Assembly: GCF_000248075.1 (NCBI RefSeq) | Contig: NZ_BAFB01000093.1 | Location: 1-51,832, forward strand | Direction of reading: 5' to 3' | DNA: 51,832 bases | Source of the DNA: Gordonia otitidis NBRC 100426 | GTDB lineage: Bacteria > Actinomycetota > Actinomycetes > Mycobacteriales > Mycobacteriaceae | In this document: piece by piece, positions 16,173 to 25,371 of the stretch | How the letters are laid out: each line of letters begins with the position of its first letter | Position numbering within the stretch: the stretch's first letter is position 1 | The notes under the pieces: model-generated | Seen by the model: the letters and a program-made list of their open reading frames with translations, nothing else | Databases searched by the model: none | Told to the model about the DNA's origin: nothing | Program-made: the position numbers and the translations under genes

Positions 16173-17585
16173 TCACGCGGATTCGCGTGACTTTCGACCC
16201 ACGTCCGCTCGTGGCGAGCTGACCACCGTTGACAGTTGCTGACTCCTCGCCGCATCCGACAGTGAGCCACGAACGTCGTCGATGAATGCCCGCATCGTCC
16301 GACGCGCGCGGTCGGTGTCGGGGTAGCGGGTGCGCAGCGCTAGCCCGCGGTCGGTGCGCGAGATCCAGAATTGGGCGTCGTCGGCGGTCGAGACATTGGA
16401 GATGTGATGTGCGGCAATGGATTCGTGCAAGCGCGCACCCGGCAGTGTTCGATAGTCGATGTAGGAGACCATGAAGATGTCGGAGCGGGCCTGTCGAAAG
16501 CCGCCGACGTTGGCGATGACCTGCGGGACGGGTATCTCGCCGAGGTGGATGGCGCGCCGCAGTGCCGGCCCCGTGCGACGCGCCGTCGCGGACAGGTCGC
16601 CGGTGCTCACCACGCGCACCGGTGCATTCGTGGTGAACCAGCCGACCGCGTTGAGCCACCTGTCCTCACGTCGGGTGTGCATCGGGAAGATTGTCGCGAG
16701 TTCGGGCCCGCCGCCGAGTCTGCGCACGGCGTCGGCCATCGCCGAGAGCACACCTCCGAAGAGCGTGGTGCCATTGCGCCGGCAGAACTGCTGAAACAGC
16801 GTCGCCGACGAGTCGTCGAGCAAGGGTTCGATAGCGGTCCGCTGTGGCGCTCGCTCTCCCAGGCGAACCCCGAGATCGAGCGGGAAACCGGGCAACTCGC
16901 CGTCGACAGCGTCGAAGAAGCGCAGCCAGTCGCGCATACGGTAGTCCGATATCGACACCGCCGTGGCCGACTGTTCGTCGTGGCAGTAGTCGATGAAGTT
17001 GCCGCACATCGGCAGATCGGTCAGCGGTGCTCCGTACCGGTCACGGTGCGCGGTGTAGAGGCGATGGAGATCGTCGATCACGATCGAGATGGAGTAGGCG
17101 TCCACATGTGCATGATCGAAGCCACATACGACCGTCGAACGGTCATCGCGATCGATGGCGCCGAGCAGGTACGCGGGAAACCCGAATGGCTGGCAGCCGA
17201 TATCCAGTCGTTCCCACAGGGCGTCGCGCATCTCCGCTGGGCTACCCGGCCGAGACACCGACCTGGGAACCACTCGAAGAGCGGAGGGGTCGAGGCAGTG
17301 ACGTTCGATGCCGGCGGTCCCGCGCACAAAGGAGGAATGCAAGGTGCCGTGCCGCGCGATGAGGTCGTGGAATGCCAGCCCCAGCGCATCACGATCGATC
17401 CGTCCCGGAAGTTCGAAGGTTCCCGCGAGCCAGGTGTGCGAGGTCTCTGCGCTGCCGAGGTGGATCGCCTGGTTGAAGGACGGGGGTATCGGTGACGAGA
17501 CGGATCGAGCCGAGGTCGGATCCACTTCCCATTCGATGAGTTCACCTGCGGCAGGTAGATAGTGGTCGATCGTTGTCACCTGCAT
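16173..17585 (-). CDS. PapA-like acyltransferase 1 (condensation fold)
   Basis: A 470-residue protein of the condensation-domain/PapA acyltransferase superfamily, which in mycobacteria esterifies sugar or diol hydroxyls with acyl groups. It starts MQVTTIDHYLPAAGELIEW, like PapA proteins. The catalytic HxxxD is at residues 158-162 (DHAHVDAYS), with Ala rather than Gly after the Asp, as in several PapA enzymes. Later PapA-like blocks are TIFPMHTRREDRWLNAVGWFTTNAPV and MVSYIDYRTLPG. No signal peptide or membrane segment is seen, so it is probably cytoplasmic. It is the last gene of a three-gene minus-strand run; its ATG lies one base after the stop of the preceding gene. Confidence 0.82.
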   Translation of the reverse strand: MQVTTIDHYLPAAGELIEWEVDPTSARSVSSPIPPSFNQAIHLGSAETSHTWLAGTFELPGRIDRDALGLAFHDLIARHGTLHSSFVRGTAGIERHCLDPSALRVVPRSVSRPGSPAEMRDALWERLDIGCQPFGFPAYLLGAIDRDDRSTVVCGFDHAHVDAYSISIVIDDLHRLYTAHRDRYGAPLTDLPMCGNFIDYCHDEQSATAVSISDYRMRDWLRFFDAVDGELPGFPLDLGVRLGERAPQRTAIEPLLDDSSATLFQQFCRRNGTTLFGGVLSAMADAVRRLGGGPELATIFPMHTRREDRWLNAVGWFTTNAPVRVVSTGDLSATARRTGPALRRAIHLGEIPVPQVIANVGGFRQARSDIFMVSYIDYRTLPGARLHESIAAHHISNVSTADDAQFWISRTDRGLALRTRYPDTDRARRTMRAFIDDVRGSLSDAARSQQLSTVVSSPRADVGRKSRESA

Positions 17586-17586
17586 G

Positions 17587-19068
17587 TCAGCGACTCCCCG
17601 ACACCGCTGCTGTGGCAGCCGTCTGAACGTGATCGCCGTCGATGACGTGGTCGCCCTCTAGTGCTACCGACCGGATGATGTCACGCAGACGGGTGAAATA
17701 GCGGTGAACCCGTGCCTGAGCCAATGGGGTGTCCGGAGTCTGGCTGCCGATGTACAGTTCGTCGTTGTCGCAGTTGATCCACATCGACGCATTGGCGGTC
17801 CGTCCCTCCCCGGTGAACATCACGGCTCGTTCGTAGGTCGGCGTACGGTTGCCGGGGAACCATCGGAAGTCGATGTAGGACAGCAGGTTCGGTGCTGTCA
17901 TCACCTCGTTGGCCGTCAGCCCGGCGGCCACGAGCGCGGCGAGTGCCGCGGCGGTGGGGACTGCCCCGAGGTCGCGCGCTCGGGTTCGTCCGGCCCGTGC
18001 CGCAACGATGAGTTCCCGCACCGATGATGTTCCGGAGACCGGGAATTCGACCGGCGCGAACGCACAGAACCAGCCCTGCGCAGTTGCGAACTCGGGTGAG
18101 GCGGCGCGGGTGTTGAGGACCGTCATGCCGAAATACCGTTCCACGCCTGCGAGTTCGTGGTCGGTGGCGGCCACTGCTGCGTAGATTCCGTCGATCATCT
18201 TGCCGCCGGCATCGAGGCACACCTTCGTGAAGGCCTCGATCTCGGAACCGTCGAGCACGTGGAGCCGAAAGGGACGAACCGGAGCGGTTTCGCCCGGGGC
18301 GAGTCCGAGATCGAGAGAGAATCGCGGCATCCGAAACCCGTGTCGGGAGAAGATGTCGACCCATGTTCCGGTCTGCGTCGAACCGCCGGCATGCACCGCT
18401 GTGGCTGCCGACTCGAGTTCTGCGTAGTCGAAATAGTCTGCGCCTGCGTCAGTCGCTTGCGCCGCGTCGCGTCGTTCGTCGGGCGGAACGGCGCACAAGC
18501 CGCCGTAGATGCCGAGGAGTTCGTCGAGTGCCAACGCCTGCGAGACGCCGTCGGTGAGACCGTGATCGCAGGCGAGGTAGATCGAGAAGCTCCCGCGTCG
18601 CATGATGGCGCCGAAGGCGAAACCCGGGAACGACGTGCTCGGAGTCTCTTGTTCGAAGCGTCGGAGCAGATAGGCGGTCGTCGGTGGTCCGGGGACGAGG
18701 TGCCCGTCGTCGGCGATCTCGAACTCGACCGCTGCGGCGTCGACAACATGGGTATCGATGGCCTCTCCGCTCTTCCCGAACCACATCCTGAGTGCACCGT
18801 GGCGCCGGACGAAGACGGTCAGCGCCCAGGTCATCGCATCCGCATCGAGGTCGCCGTCGACGTCGGTGGCTGTCCCGATGAACGCGCGGTGCCGCATGCC
18901 GTCTGCTGCTGCCGCCATCGAGCCCCGCACGTGGTTCTCGGTGAGGAAGGTGATCGGGCCGTCGTGGGCGAGAGTCGACGCCGCTGCCGCCGCCGACTCC
19001 GCGGTCGGTTGCCACCGCAGCGCCGTACCGGCCTCGGGTCGCCATGTGTCCATCTGGATCATCCGCAC
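17587..19068 (-). CDS. PapA-like acyltransferase 2 (condensation fold)
   Basis: A 493-residue member of the same superfamily. The HxxxDG active site is complete at residues 169-174 (CDHGLTDGVS). Other family blocks include LRMWFGKSG, YFGMTVLNTRAASPEFATAQGWFCAFAPV (the strand and loop that precede the solvent channel) and LLSYIDFRWFPGNRTP. The GTG at 19068 is chosen because AGGAG stands nine bases upstream; an ATG at 19062 is possible. Overall it differs clearly from its two neighbours, which suggests a different acyl donor or acceptor position rather than redundancy. The gap to the preceding gene is 18 bases and to the following gene one base. Confidence 0.82.
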   Translation of the reverse strand: MRMIQMDTWRPEAGTALRWQPTAESAAAAASTLAHDGPITFLTENHVRGSMAAAADGMRHRAFIGTATDVDGDLDADAMTWALTVFVRRHGALRMWFGKSGEAIDTHVVDAAAVEFEIADDGHLVPGPPTTAYLLRRFEQETPSTSFPGFAFGAIMRRGSFSIYLACDHGLTDGVSQALALDELLGIYGGLCAVPPDERRDAAQATDAGADYFDYAELESAATAVHAGGSTQTGTWVDIFSRHGFRMPRFSLDLGLAPGETAPVRPFRLHVLDGSEIEAFTKVCLDAGGKMIDGIYAAVAATDHELAGVERYFGMTVLNTRAASPEFATAQGWFCAFAPVEFPVSGTSSVRELIVAARAGRTRARDLGAVPTAAALAALVAAGLTANEVMTAPNLLSYIDFRWFPGNRTPTYERAVMFTGEGRTANASMWINCDNDELYIGSQTPDTPLAQARVHRYFTRLRDIIRSVALEGDHVIDGDHVQTAATAAVSGSR

Positions 19069-19086
19069 GGTCGTCGTCTCCTGACG

Positions 19087-20550
19087 TCAGGCTGTTCTGG
19101 TGGTTTCGATCGGAACGCGGTCGCGCGCGATGTACTGGTCGAGCGACATCTCGAAGCCCTCGGCTGCGGCGACCCGCAACGTCTCACCGACGAGATCGAT
19201 GAACTCACCGACGAGACCTGCCGAGTCGGTGGCCGGATACCGCGCAGACAGGGTGAGGCCATCGTCGACGCGTCCGATCCACAGGTAGACCTCTCGGTCG
19301 GAGTAGGCCTCGCTGCGTAGCGCCTGGGCTCGGCGAGCCGGCCACTCCGATGCCCCTGGCACACGACGCAAGTCGAGGTAGGACACGACGAATGCAGGTG
19401 CCGAGCACGCGCCCAGCAGTTCGGTCACTCGTCGGTAGGGCACACGGGAGTGGACTCTCGCGACGCCGAGTCCCGAGGCTGCGGCCGAGCATGCGTCTAC
19501 GAACGTGGCTGCCGAACCGAGTTCGATGTGCAACGGCGCCAGTCCGACGTACCAGCCGACCGAGGTGAGGAATCTGCTCTCGTGACGGGTGTGCCACGGC
19601 ATGACCAATCGGGTGTGGTGGTCGCCGGTCACACCCTGACACGCAAGCGCGATCGCAGCGAACACCGCGGCCTGCGTGCTCACCCCCACCGCGCGTGCGT
19701 GTGTGTTCAGTGCGCGGGCTTGGTCGCCGTCCGCGATGTACTCGGAGTACCCGATCTGGCGCCCACCGTCGTTCGTCTGGTGTGGACGACCGATCTCCGT
19801 CGGCAACCGATCGTGCGGCAGGAGCGGCGGCAGGTCCGAGAACCCGTCCCATGCCGCGACTGTCGGATGATCGGGAGTGACAGCGCCACCGGTCTCCCGG
19901 TCGATGCTGCTGAACTCGATGTGACTACCGACGGGATTCACCTCGACCTCTTCGTCGAGCAGCATTCCACGATAGAACTGCTGTATCTCGTTGATCGACA
20001 ACATGATCGAATACGCGTCCATCACCAGATGGTCCGCGGCGAACACAACCGTGAACTGGTCGTCGGAGTCCACGGAGGAGAGAGGCGAGATGCTGACGAC
20101 GCGGACGTGAGGCCAGGAGTGGGCTGAGAGCGACGCGTCGAACATGTTCGTCAGTCGACGTGCGAGTTCGGTGCCGTCAGGCACGTGCCCCACCACGTGC
20201 CTGCGTAGCCCTAGTCGGGCCTCTCGGTAGGTGCGGCGTATGACGCCCCCGGCAGCCGGTTCGCCGTATGCTGTGCGGTCGCCGATCGTATGGAAGGCCT
20301 CATGCCGACACAGCCATGCGCGTATCGCGACATCGAACACCTCTGGGTCGTACCGGTGTGCGATGGTGAACACCGCGCCGAGCCAGGATGGACGCGCGGG
20401 GGAGCCAGGCTGGCGCAGTATGGCCTCGTGCTCGTACGACAGCGGTCGCGTGTCGACCTGCCACTGAGACGGTGAAACCACCGCCGTCGGGATCCACTCG
20501 GTTGCGATTCCGCCGTCGAGCGGATAATCCGAGATCTCGGTGAACTTCAT
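19087..20550 (-). CDS. PapA-like acyltransferase 3 (condensation fold)
   Basis: First gene of the three-gene acyltransferase run, 487 residues from the ATG at 20550 (MKFTEISDYPLDGG). The catalytic HxxxD is at residues 174-178 (ADHLVMDAYS), again Asp-Ala as in acyltransferase 1. Further PapA-like blocks are LVMPWHTRHESRFLTSVGWYVGLAPL and FVVSYLDLRRVPG. The longer frame to 20757 adds a basic, low-complexity stretch without a ribosome site and is probably not translated; a GTG eight codons upstream is an alternative. Transcription should begin in the 700-bp gap shared with the divergent exporter genes. Confidence 0.82.
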   Translation of the reverse strand: MKFTEISDYPLDGGIATEWIPTAVVSPSQWQVDTRPLSYEHEAILRQPGSPARPSWLGAVFTIAHRYDPEVFDVAIRAWLCRHEAFHTIGDRTAYGEPAAGGVIRRTYREARLGLRRHVVGHVPDGTELARRLTNMFDASLSAHSWPHVRVVSISPLSSVDSDDQFTVVFAADHLVMDAYSIMLSINEIQQFYRGMLLDEEVEVNPVGSHIEFSSIDRETGGAVTPDHPTVAAWDGFSDLPPLLPHDRLPTEIGRPHQTNDGGRQIGYSEYIADGDQARALNTHARAVGVSTQAAVFAAIALACQGVTGDHHTRLVMPWHTRHESRFLTSVGWYVGLAPLHIELGSAATFVDACSAAASGLGVARVHSRVPYRRVTELLGACSAPAFVVSYLDLRRVPGASEWPARRAQALRSEAYSDREVYLWIGRVDDGLTLSARYPATDSAGLVGEFIDLVGETLRVAAAEGFEMSLDQYIARDRVPIETTRTA

Positions 20551-21256
20551 TACTTCGAATGCGCCTTTCACGTGTTTGTCGCGATATCGCGGAGCAGCAC
20601 GAGAACCCTTGGGGGACCGGGGGTGAAGAGCGTCGGTGCGCATCGTTGCGCTGAGCCGGACGACGCAGCCCTGAGTGCCACGAGCGTGTCGAGAGTGAAC
20701 AACTCGCGGATTCGATACGACTTCCGGGTGGCCGAAACAGAGCCAGAACTCAGACAATTGCGTCGTCCGTCATCTAGACGATAGACCCCGAAATGGGGGA
20801 CGCGCATCGCCGCGCCGCGGTGACGTCGATCACTGTACGACGGTCAGCCTGTGTTCCGGAAATATTCAGACGAATCGAAATACGTTGCGCCACAGATGCA
20901 CACAGATGAATGTGTGCGTCGACACAGGAGTCAGCGGTTGCGGTCCCGCTGCTACCTCGCCTAGCGTGGACCGTGATCGTGAGCGGCTGGAACGGTTGCG
21001 AGGTCGGCCGATCCGTGATGGGAGTCGGCGATGCCGCCGTCGGGACCACACGTCGCATGTGTGGTGCCGCTGGTCCGTTCTCCGGCGTCGGTGACGAAGT
21101 CGTCGTCACGCGTGAATTGATGTCGGCAATGGCGCCGTCTTGTTTCTGAAGAACCCGAAAGACGTTGTGCATTCGTCTGTTTCGTTCTCCTTGCAGGAAT
21201 TGTCGTGTTGGCATCCGGTGCCTCGACCGCCTGCCGGACACCGAGGAGTTGATTCC
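20551..21256. other. Long divergent intergenic region of the glycolipid island
   Basis: No convincing gene is present in these 706 bases; frames on both strands lack start signals and known motifs. The stretch looks less GC-rich than its surroundings. It holds a dyad GCACAC-N8-GTGTGC (20898-20917) that overlaps two direct copies of CACAGATG (20891-20898, 20901-20908), and a CCCC-N5-GGGG hairpin near 20787-20799. It must contain the promoters for the minus-strand acyltransferase run and for the plus-strand exporter genes. A small RNA or a shared regulator site is possible. Confidence 0.5.
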
Positions 21257-22246
21257 TTGTCGCCACTGCCAGCGATCGAGACCGAGGGGCTGACCAAGAA
21301 GTTCGGACGGTCGACCGCGGTCGACGACGTCGATCTGTATGTACCGCAAGGAACTGTGTATGCGCTCCTCGGCACGAACGGAGCGGGGAAGACGACGACC
21401 GTCCGCATGTTGGCGACACTGATGCGTCGTGACAGCGGTCGCGCGCGTGTATTCGGGTACGACGTCGAAGACGAGGCGACCGCGGTGCGTGGCCTCATCG
21501 GTGTGACCGGGCAGTATGCATCCGTCGACGAAGACCTCACGGCGCGTGAGAATCTCGTGATCTTCGGTCGGCTCGTCGGATCTTCCGGACGTGCTGCGCG
21601 CGCCCGAGCGGCAGACCTACTCGACGAGTTCGGCCTGGCCGCCGCGGCTGATCGCGCGGTTCGGCACTTCTCCGGCGGCATGCGTAGGCGACTCGACCTC
21701 GCTGCGTCGATGATCACCCGTCCGCGACTGCTCTTCCTCGACGAACCGACGACGGGACTCGATCCGCGCACCAGAAAACAGATGTGGGAGACGGTGCGGC
21801 GATTGGTGTCTGCAGGGTCGACCGTGCTGTTGACAACACAGTATCTCGACGAAGCAGATGAGCTCGCAGATCATATCGCTGTGATGGATCGAGGCCGTGT
21901 TGTTGCCGACGGCACCGCGGCCGAACTGAAAGCCAGAGTCGGGGACACATCGGTGACACTCACGCTGAGCGACCCCACCTGTGCCACCTCGGCAATGGCA
22001 ATCTGCGCCCCGTTCGCCTGCGGCGACGTCGTGCTCGAGGGGGCTGAACCACGAGTGGTCGTGCCGAACGCCGGAACCGACGTCCTGCCAGAGCTGCATT
22101 ACGAATTGCGCGCAGGCGGAATAGAACTCGATGCGGTGACTGTCGGTCGACCCAGCCTCGACGAGGTCTTCTTCGCGCTGACCGATGGCGACGTCAGCGC
22201 GCGGCCCGACACCGGGCCTTCCGACACGCAGCGGGGTGCGGCGTGA
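21257..22246 (+). CDS. DrrA-like ABC-2 exporter ATPase
   Basis: ATPase of an ABC-2 type (DrrA/daunorubicin-resistance family) exporter, 329 residues. Motifs: Walker A GTNGAGKTTT (about residue 41), Q-loop GVTGQYASVDEDL, signature FSGGMRRRLDLAA, Walker B LLFLDEPTTGLD and the H-loop region TVLLTTQYLDEADEL. The C-terminal part (after about residue 220) ends with the VGRPSLDEVFFALT block typical of DrrA. I chose the TTG at 21257 because GAGGAG lies eight bases upstream; the frame extends to 21140 but with no start signal. The stop overlaps the permease start (GTGA). In mycobacteria DrrAB-type pairs export phthiocerol lipids, which fits a lipid cargo here. Confidence 0.88.
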   Translation: MSPLPAIETEGLTKKFGRSTAVDDVDLYVPQGTVYALLGTNGAGKTTTVRMLATLMRRDSGRARVFGYDVEDEATAVRGLIGVTGQYASVDEDLTARENLVIFGRLVGSSGRAARARAADLLDEFGLAAAADRAVRHFSGGMRRRLDLAASMITRPRLLFLDEPTTGLDPRTRKQMWETVRRLVSAGSTVLLTTQYLDEADELADHIAVMDRGRVVADGTAAELKARVGDTSVTLTLSDPTCATSAMAICAPFACGDVVLEGAEPRVVVPNAGTDVLPELHYELRAGGIELDAVTVGRPSLDEVFFALTDGDVSARPDTGPSDTQRGAA

Positions 22247-23073
22247 CATCCTCTGTGGATTCCGTATCGGCGGACGACAAGGTGGGTCGGCGTCCGCCGT
22301 CTCCGAACAGAGTCCCCGTCCGCGCGGCGATCGGACAGTCGGCGACGATGGCACGTCGGGGGCTGCTGAAGATCAAGCACAACCCGCAGCAGTTGTTCGA
22401 CGTGATCGTGCTTCCGATCGTGTTCACGATCATGTTCTCCACGATCTTCGGCGGCGCTATCGCCGGTAGCGTCAAAGCCTATCTGCCGCTCTTGATTCCC
22501 GGTGTTCTGGTGCAGGTGTCGGTTGCCGCATCCGTGGTCACCGGTGTGCAGTTGCGCGAGGACCTCGACAAAGGCGTCTTCGACCGATTCAAGTCCTTGC
22601 CGATCGCCCGCATCGCACCGCTCGCTGGAGCGCTCGTGGCCAACGGTGTGCGTTATGTCGTGGCGACGGTGATCACCGTCGCGGTCGGAATGCTCATGGG
22701 GTACCGCCCCCACAGCTTCGGCGGTCTGGTGCTCGCGTGCGTACTCGTCGTGCTCGTCGCCTTCACGCTCAGTTGGGTTTTCGCTCTGCTCGGTGTGTTG
22801 TTGGACAAGGCGTCGACCGTTCAGGGTGTGTCGATGTTGGTGCTGATGCCGATGACATTCGTGTCCAACGCCCTGGTCCCCATCGCCACCATGCCCGGTT
22901 GGATGCAAGCCATCGCTTCGGTCAACCCGGTCTCGCATCTGGTGTCTGCTGCGAGAGCGCTGGCAGACGGGCAGGCCGCCGGTCTGCAGATCGCTTACAC
23001 CCTCGCCGGCGCAGCCGCTGTACTGACCATCTTCGTCCCGATCACGTTGCGTACCTACATGCGGAGAACATGA
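22243..23073 (+). CDS. DrrB-like ABC-2 exporter permease
   Basis: Membrane subunit of the exporter, 276 residues. After a hydrophilic N-terminus there are six hydrophobic segments, from LFDVIVLPIVFTIMFSTIFGG (about residue 51) to AGAAAVLTIFVPITL near the end. The ABC-2 signature region around FVSNALVPIATMPGWMQAIASVNPVSHLV is clear. Its start overlaps the ATPase stop by four bases, so the two are translationally coupled, and the glycosyltransferase start follows one base after its stop. This places export and glycosylation on one transcript. Confidence 0.88.
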   Translation: MTSSVDSVSADDKVGRRPPSPNRVPVRAAIGQSATMARRGLLKIKHNPQQLFDVIVLPIVFTIMFSTIFGGAIAGSVKAYLPLLIPGVLVQVSVAASVVTGVQLREDLDKGVFDRFKSLPIARIAPLAGALVANGVRYVVATVITVAVGMLMGYRPHSFGGLVLACVLVVLVAFTLSWVFALLGVLLDKASTVQGVSMLVLMPMTFVSNALVPIATMPGWMQAIASVNPVSHLVSAARALADGQAAGLQIAYTLAGAAAVLTIFVPITLRTYMRRT

Positions 23074-23074
23074 C

Positions 23075-23995
23075 ATGACACTGGCACCGCTCGCTGCGAG
23101 CGACTCGAATCGACTCGGGAAGACGCACACAATCACCCTGTCGGTTGTCGTTCCCGTCTACGACGAGGAGTCGACGATCGGTGAGTGTCTGGACCGACTA
23201 TGTGCTCAGATCGCCCACATTCACGAGATCATCGTGGTGGACAACAACAGCACCGATCGCGGGCCGGACATCATCAGGGCTCTGGCGCAGAAGTTTTCAC
23301 AAATTCGGCTCATCACTGAGCCGCAGCAGGGACTTGTGTTCGCGCGCAATGCCGGAATGAACTCTGCCACGGGTGATCTGGTGGCACGCATCGATGCGGA
23401 TACGCGAGTCGGTCCCGACTGGGCGGAGACCATCGTCGATTTCTTCATGGCTGACGGCGCGCAGGCATGGTCGGCGTTGTGTGGTCGCGGCGAGGCGTAT
23501 GGGGTGCCGTTCGACGGCCGTTTCGACAAGTGGAAGATCAGGCTCCATCCGCTCAATCGGGATCGGGAGGTTCGCGCACCGTCGGAGATTCCCGTGCTCT
23601 ATGGCTCGAACATGGTTGTGCGACGCGAAGTGTGGTCTCGTATCCGCGATCGTGTGAGCATGCGTCGGGACATCTTCGAGGACGTCGATCTCGGACTGTG
23701 CGTCCAGGACGCGGGTGGACGCAACGCCTTCCTGCCTGCGTTGACGGTGGGAGTCTCGCCGCGACGGATGGAAACCGGTATGTCGTCGTTCGTGACATAC
23801 ATGAGTTTCCTGCCGCGAACATTTGCGCTTCACCGACGGTATGGACTCGCGCTCGGCGCAGCGGCTGTCTACCTACCGGCGTTGACGGCGCTCCACGGCG
23901 CGCGACTGTTGGTGTTGCGTTCCTACGATCCCGAGACGGGCGGTTTCGGGGTACGAAACATGCTGCGTCAACGGCACGATCGACTACTTCCGTGA
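23075..23995 (+). CDS. Family 2 glycosyltransferase
   Basis: A GT-A fold, family 2 glycosyltransferase of 306 residues. The nucleotide-sugar site begins at LSVVVPVYDEESTIGECL, with IIVVDNNSTD next and a DxD metal motif at residues 107-109 (RIDADTRVGPDW). An acceptor-site loop with EDVDLGL near residue 205 matches the usual ED motif. The last 60 residues include one hydrophobic stretch (LGAAAVYLPALTALHGARLL) that may attach it to the membrane. M. tuberculosis Rv1520, also a GT2 protein near GT1 genes, is a comparable arrangement. It is co-transcribed with the exporter and runs 12 bases into the end of the convergent GT1 gene. Confidence 0.87.
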   Translation: MTLAPLAASDSNRLGKTHTITLSVVVPVYDEESTIGECLDRLCAQIAHIHEIIVVDNNSTDRGPDIIRALAQKFSQIRLITEPQQGLVFARNAGMNSATGDLVARIDADTRVGPDWAETIVDFFMADGAQAWSALCGRGEAYGVPFDGRFDKWKIRLHPLNRDREVRAPSEIPVLYGSNMVVRREVWSRIRDRVSMRRDIFEDVDLGLCVQDAGGRNAFLPALTVGVSPRRMETGMSSFVTYMSFLPRTFALHRRYGLALGAAAVYLPALTALHGARLLVLRSYDPETGGFGVRNMLRQRHDRLLP

Positions 23996-25270
23996 GCCGG
24001 TGACGACGTGTGTGACTATGTCGGCCGCGGCCGTGACCGCCTCTGTCGGATCGATCATGCTACGTGCCACGTCGGCAGCTCGCTCCGCGACCTCCGGAGA
24101 CAGCAGTGTGCCGAAGGCTGCCAGGAGGTTCTCTGTCGTCACCCGGGCGACAGGAAGGGTGGCGCCCAGGCCCGACGTCGTGATCGCGCGGCCCCAGATC
24201 GGTTGGTCTGCGCCGAACCAGGTGACGAGGGTCGGAAGGCCGGCCCGCAATCCCGCTGCCAGCGACCCGGCGCCGCCATGGTGTACGGCTGCGCGGCAGA
24301 GCGGAAGGATGCTGCGGTGATCGATATGGCCGACCACGCGGATGTCGTCGGTCGCGGTTACATCTGCACTCGACATGAATCCACTCCAGCCGCCCGAAAC
24401 AAGAAGACGCACACGGTGTTGGGCCGCCGCCTCGCGGAAGGCGGTCGCCAGGCGGTCGGGATCGCGGGGCATCATGCTCCCGAAACCCACGTAGACCGGC
24501 GGGTCCCCCGCGTCGAGCCAGCCGCGCAGATCATCATCGAGCCCCGTGTCGCCGACACCTGCGCGCTGGCGTGGGGCGAGATCGAAGAACCCGACCAGTG
24601 GGCGGCGTCGATTCCATTCGGCCGCAAGGCCATCGAACAGCACCGGATCATACGCTTGGATCTCGGGAACGCCCGTCGTCTCTATCTGCGATGCATAGGC
24701 CGTGCGCGCGGGCGGAAGACCGATGTCGGCACGCAACGTGTTCTCGGCACGACGCGTCGCGAACCACAGGGTGTGCTCGACGAGGCGCCAGCTCCACAGG
24801 TTGAGCGCCCCGGGGCCGTCGATACCGAACTGGGCAAGCAGCGAGGTGCTGCGGTTGGGGCGGATCGGACAGTAGTGGAGCGGAATGTGCGGGATCGCAC
24901 GAACCTGCGCCACGTTGTGAGCTCGTTCCTGCCCGGCACTCGTGGCGACGACGGCATCGGCGCGTTCGGTCAGGTCGAGCAGCTGCTGCTGCATCTCCCG
25001 GCCCCCACGCACGCTGATCTCGGAGATGGCACGCAGACGGCGCAGCGGATTGCGCGACTTGAGATCGGACCGGACGAGGTCGGAGTCGAGGAGTTCGCGC
25101 GTCTGGCCGCCGTAGGGTTCGGTAGCGATACCCGCCCCACGCCCGAACTCGACGAGGTCCGGTGGCGCCGCGAGGGTGACGTCGTGGCCTCGGGTGTGCA
25201 GTTCTGTCGCGAGCGCGACAGCAGGTTGCGCGTCGCCTCGACTTCCATTGACTGCCAACACAATACGCAC
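23984..25270 (-). CDS. GT1-family glycosyltransferase A (UGT/MGT-like)
   Basis: A 428-residue GT-B glycosyltransferase. The N-terminal acceptor domain opens with MRIVLAVNGSRGDAQPAVALA, the GSRGDxQP motif of sterol- and lipid-glycosylating GT1 enzymes. The C-terminal donor domain contains VYVGFGSM and the nucleotide-sugar motif HHGGAGSLAAGLRAGLP followed by ADQPIWG. Such enzymes glycosylate lipids in mycobacterial glycopeptidolipid synthesis. Alone on the minus strand in this half of the island, it converges with the GT2 gene (12-base overlap) and diverges from the next acyltransferase across 101 bases, so it is separately controlled. Confidence 0.87.
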   Translation of the reverse strand: MRIVLAVNGSRGDAQPAVALATELHTRGHDVTLAAPPDLVEFGRGAGIATEPYGGQTRELLDSDLVRSDLKSRNPLRRLRAISEISVRGGREMQQQLLDLTERADAVVATSAGQERAHNVAQVRAIPHIPLHYCPIRPNRSTSLLAQFGIDGPGALNLWSWRLVEHTLWFATRRAENTLRADIGLPPARTAYASQIETTGVPEIQAYDPVLFDGLAAEWNRRRPLVGFFDLAPRQRAGVGDTGLDDDLRGWLDAGDPPVYVGFGSMMPRDPDRLATAFREAAAQHRVRLLVSGGWSGFMSSADVTATDDIRVVGHIDHRSILPLCRAAVHHGGAGSLAAGLRAGLPTLVTWFGADQPIWGRAITTSGLGATLPVARVTTENLLAAFGTLLSPEVAERAADVARSMIDPTEAVTAAADIVTHVVTGSRK

Positions 25271-25371
25271 TCCGCAGTTCTCCGTTCGTCGGCGCTCGTC
25301 GAACTGTTGACGACTCCGATCCTACGCATTCCGCGCAGTCCTGCAGTGCGGTCACACCGGAGGTCCACGAC

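Noticed and set aside
20774..21349. Minus-strand frame of 191 codons in the island intergenic region
   Set aside because: It runs into the divergent exporter ATPase gene, has no ribosome site or motif, and its composition is like other shadow frames.
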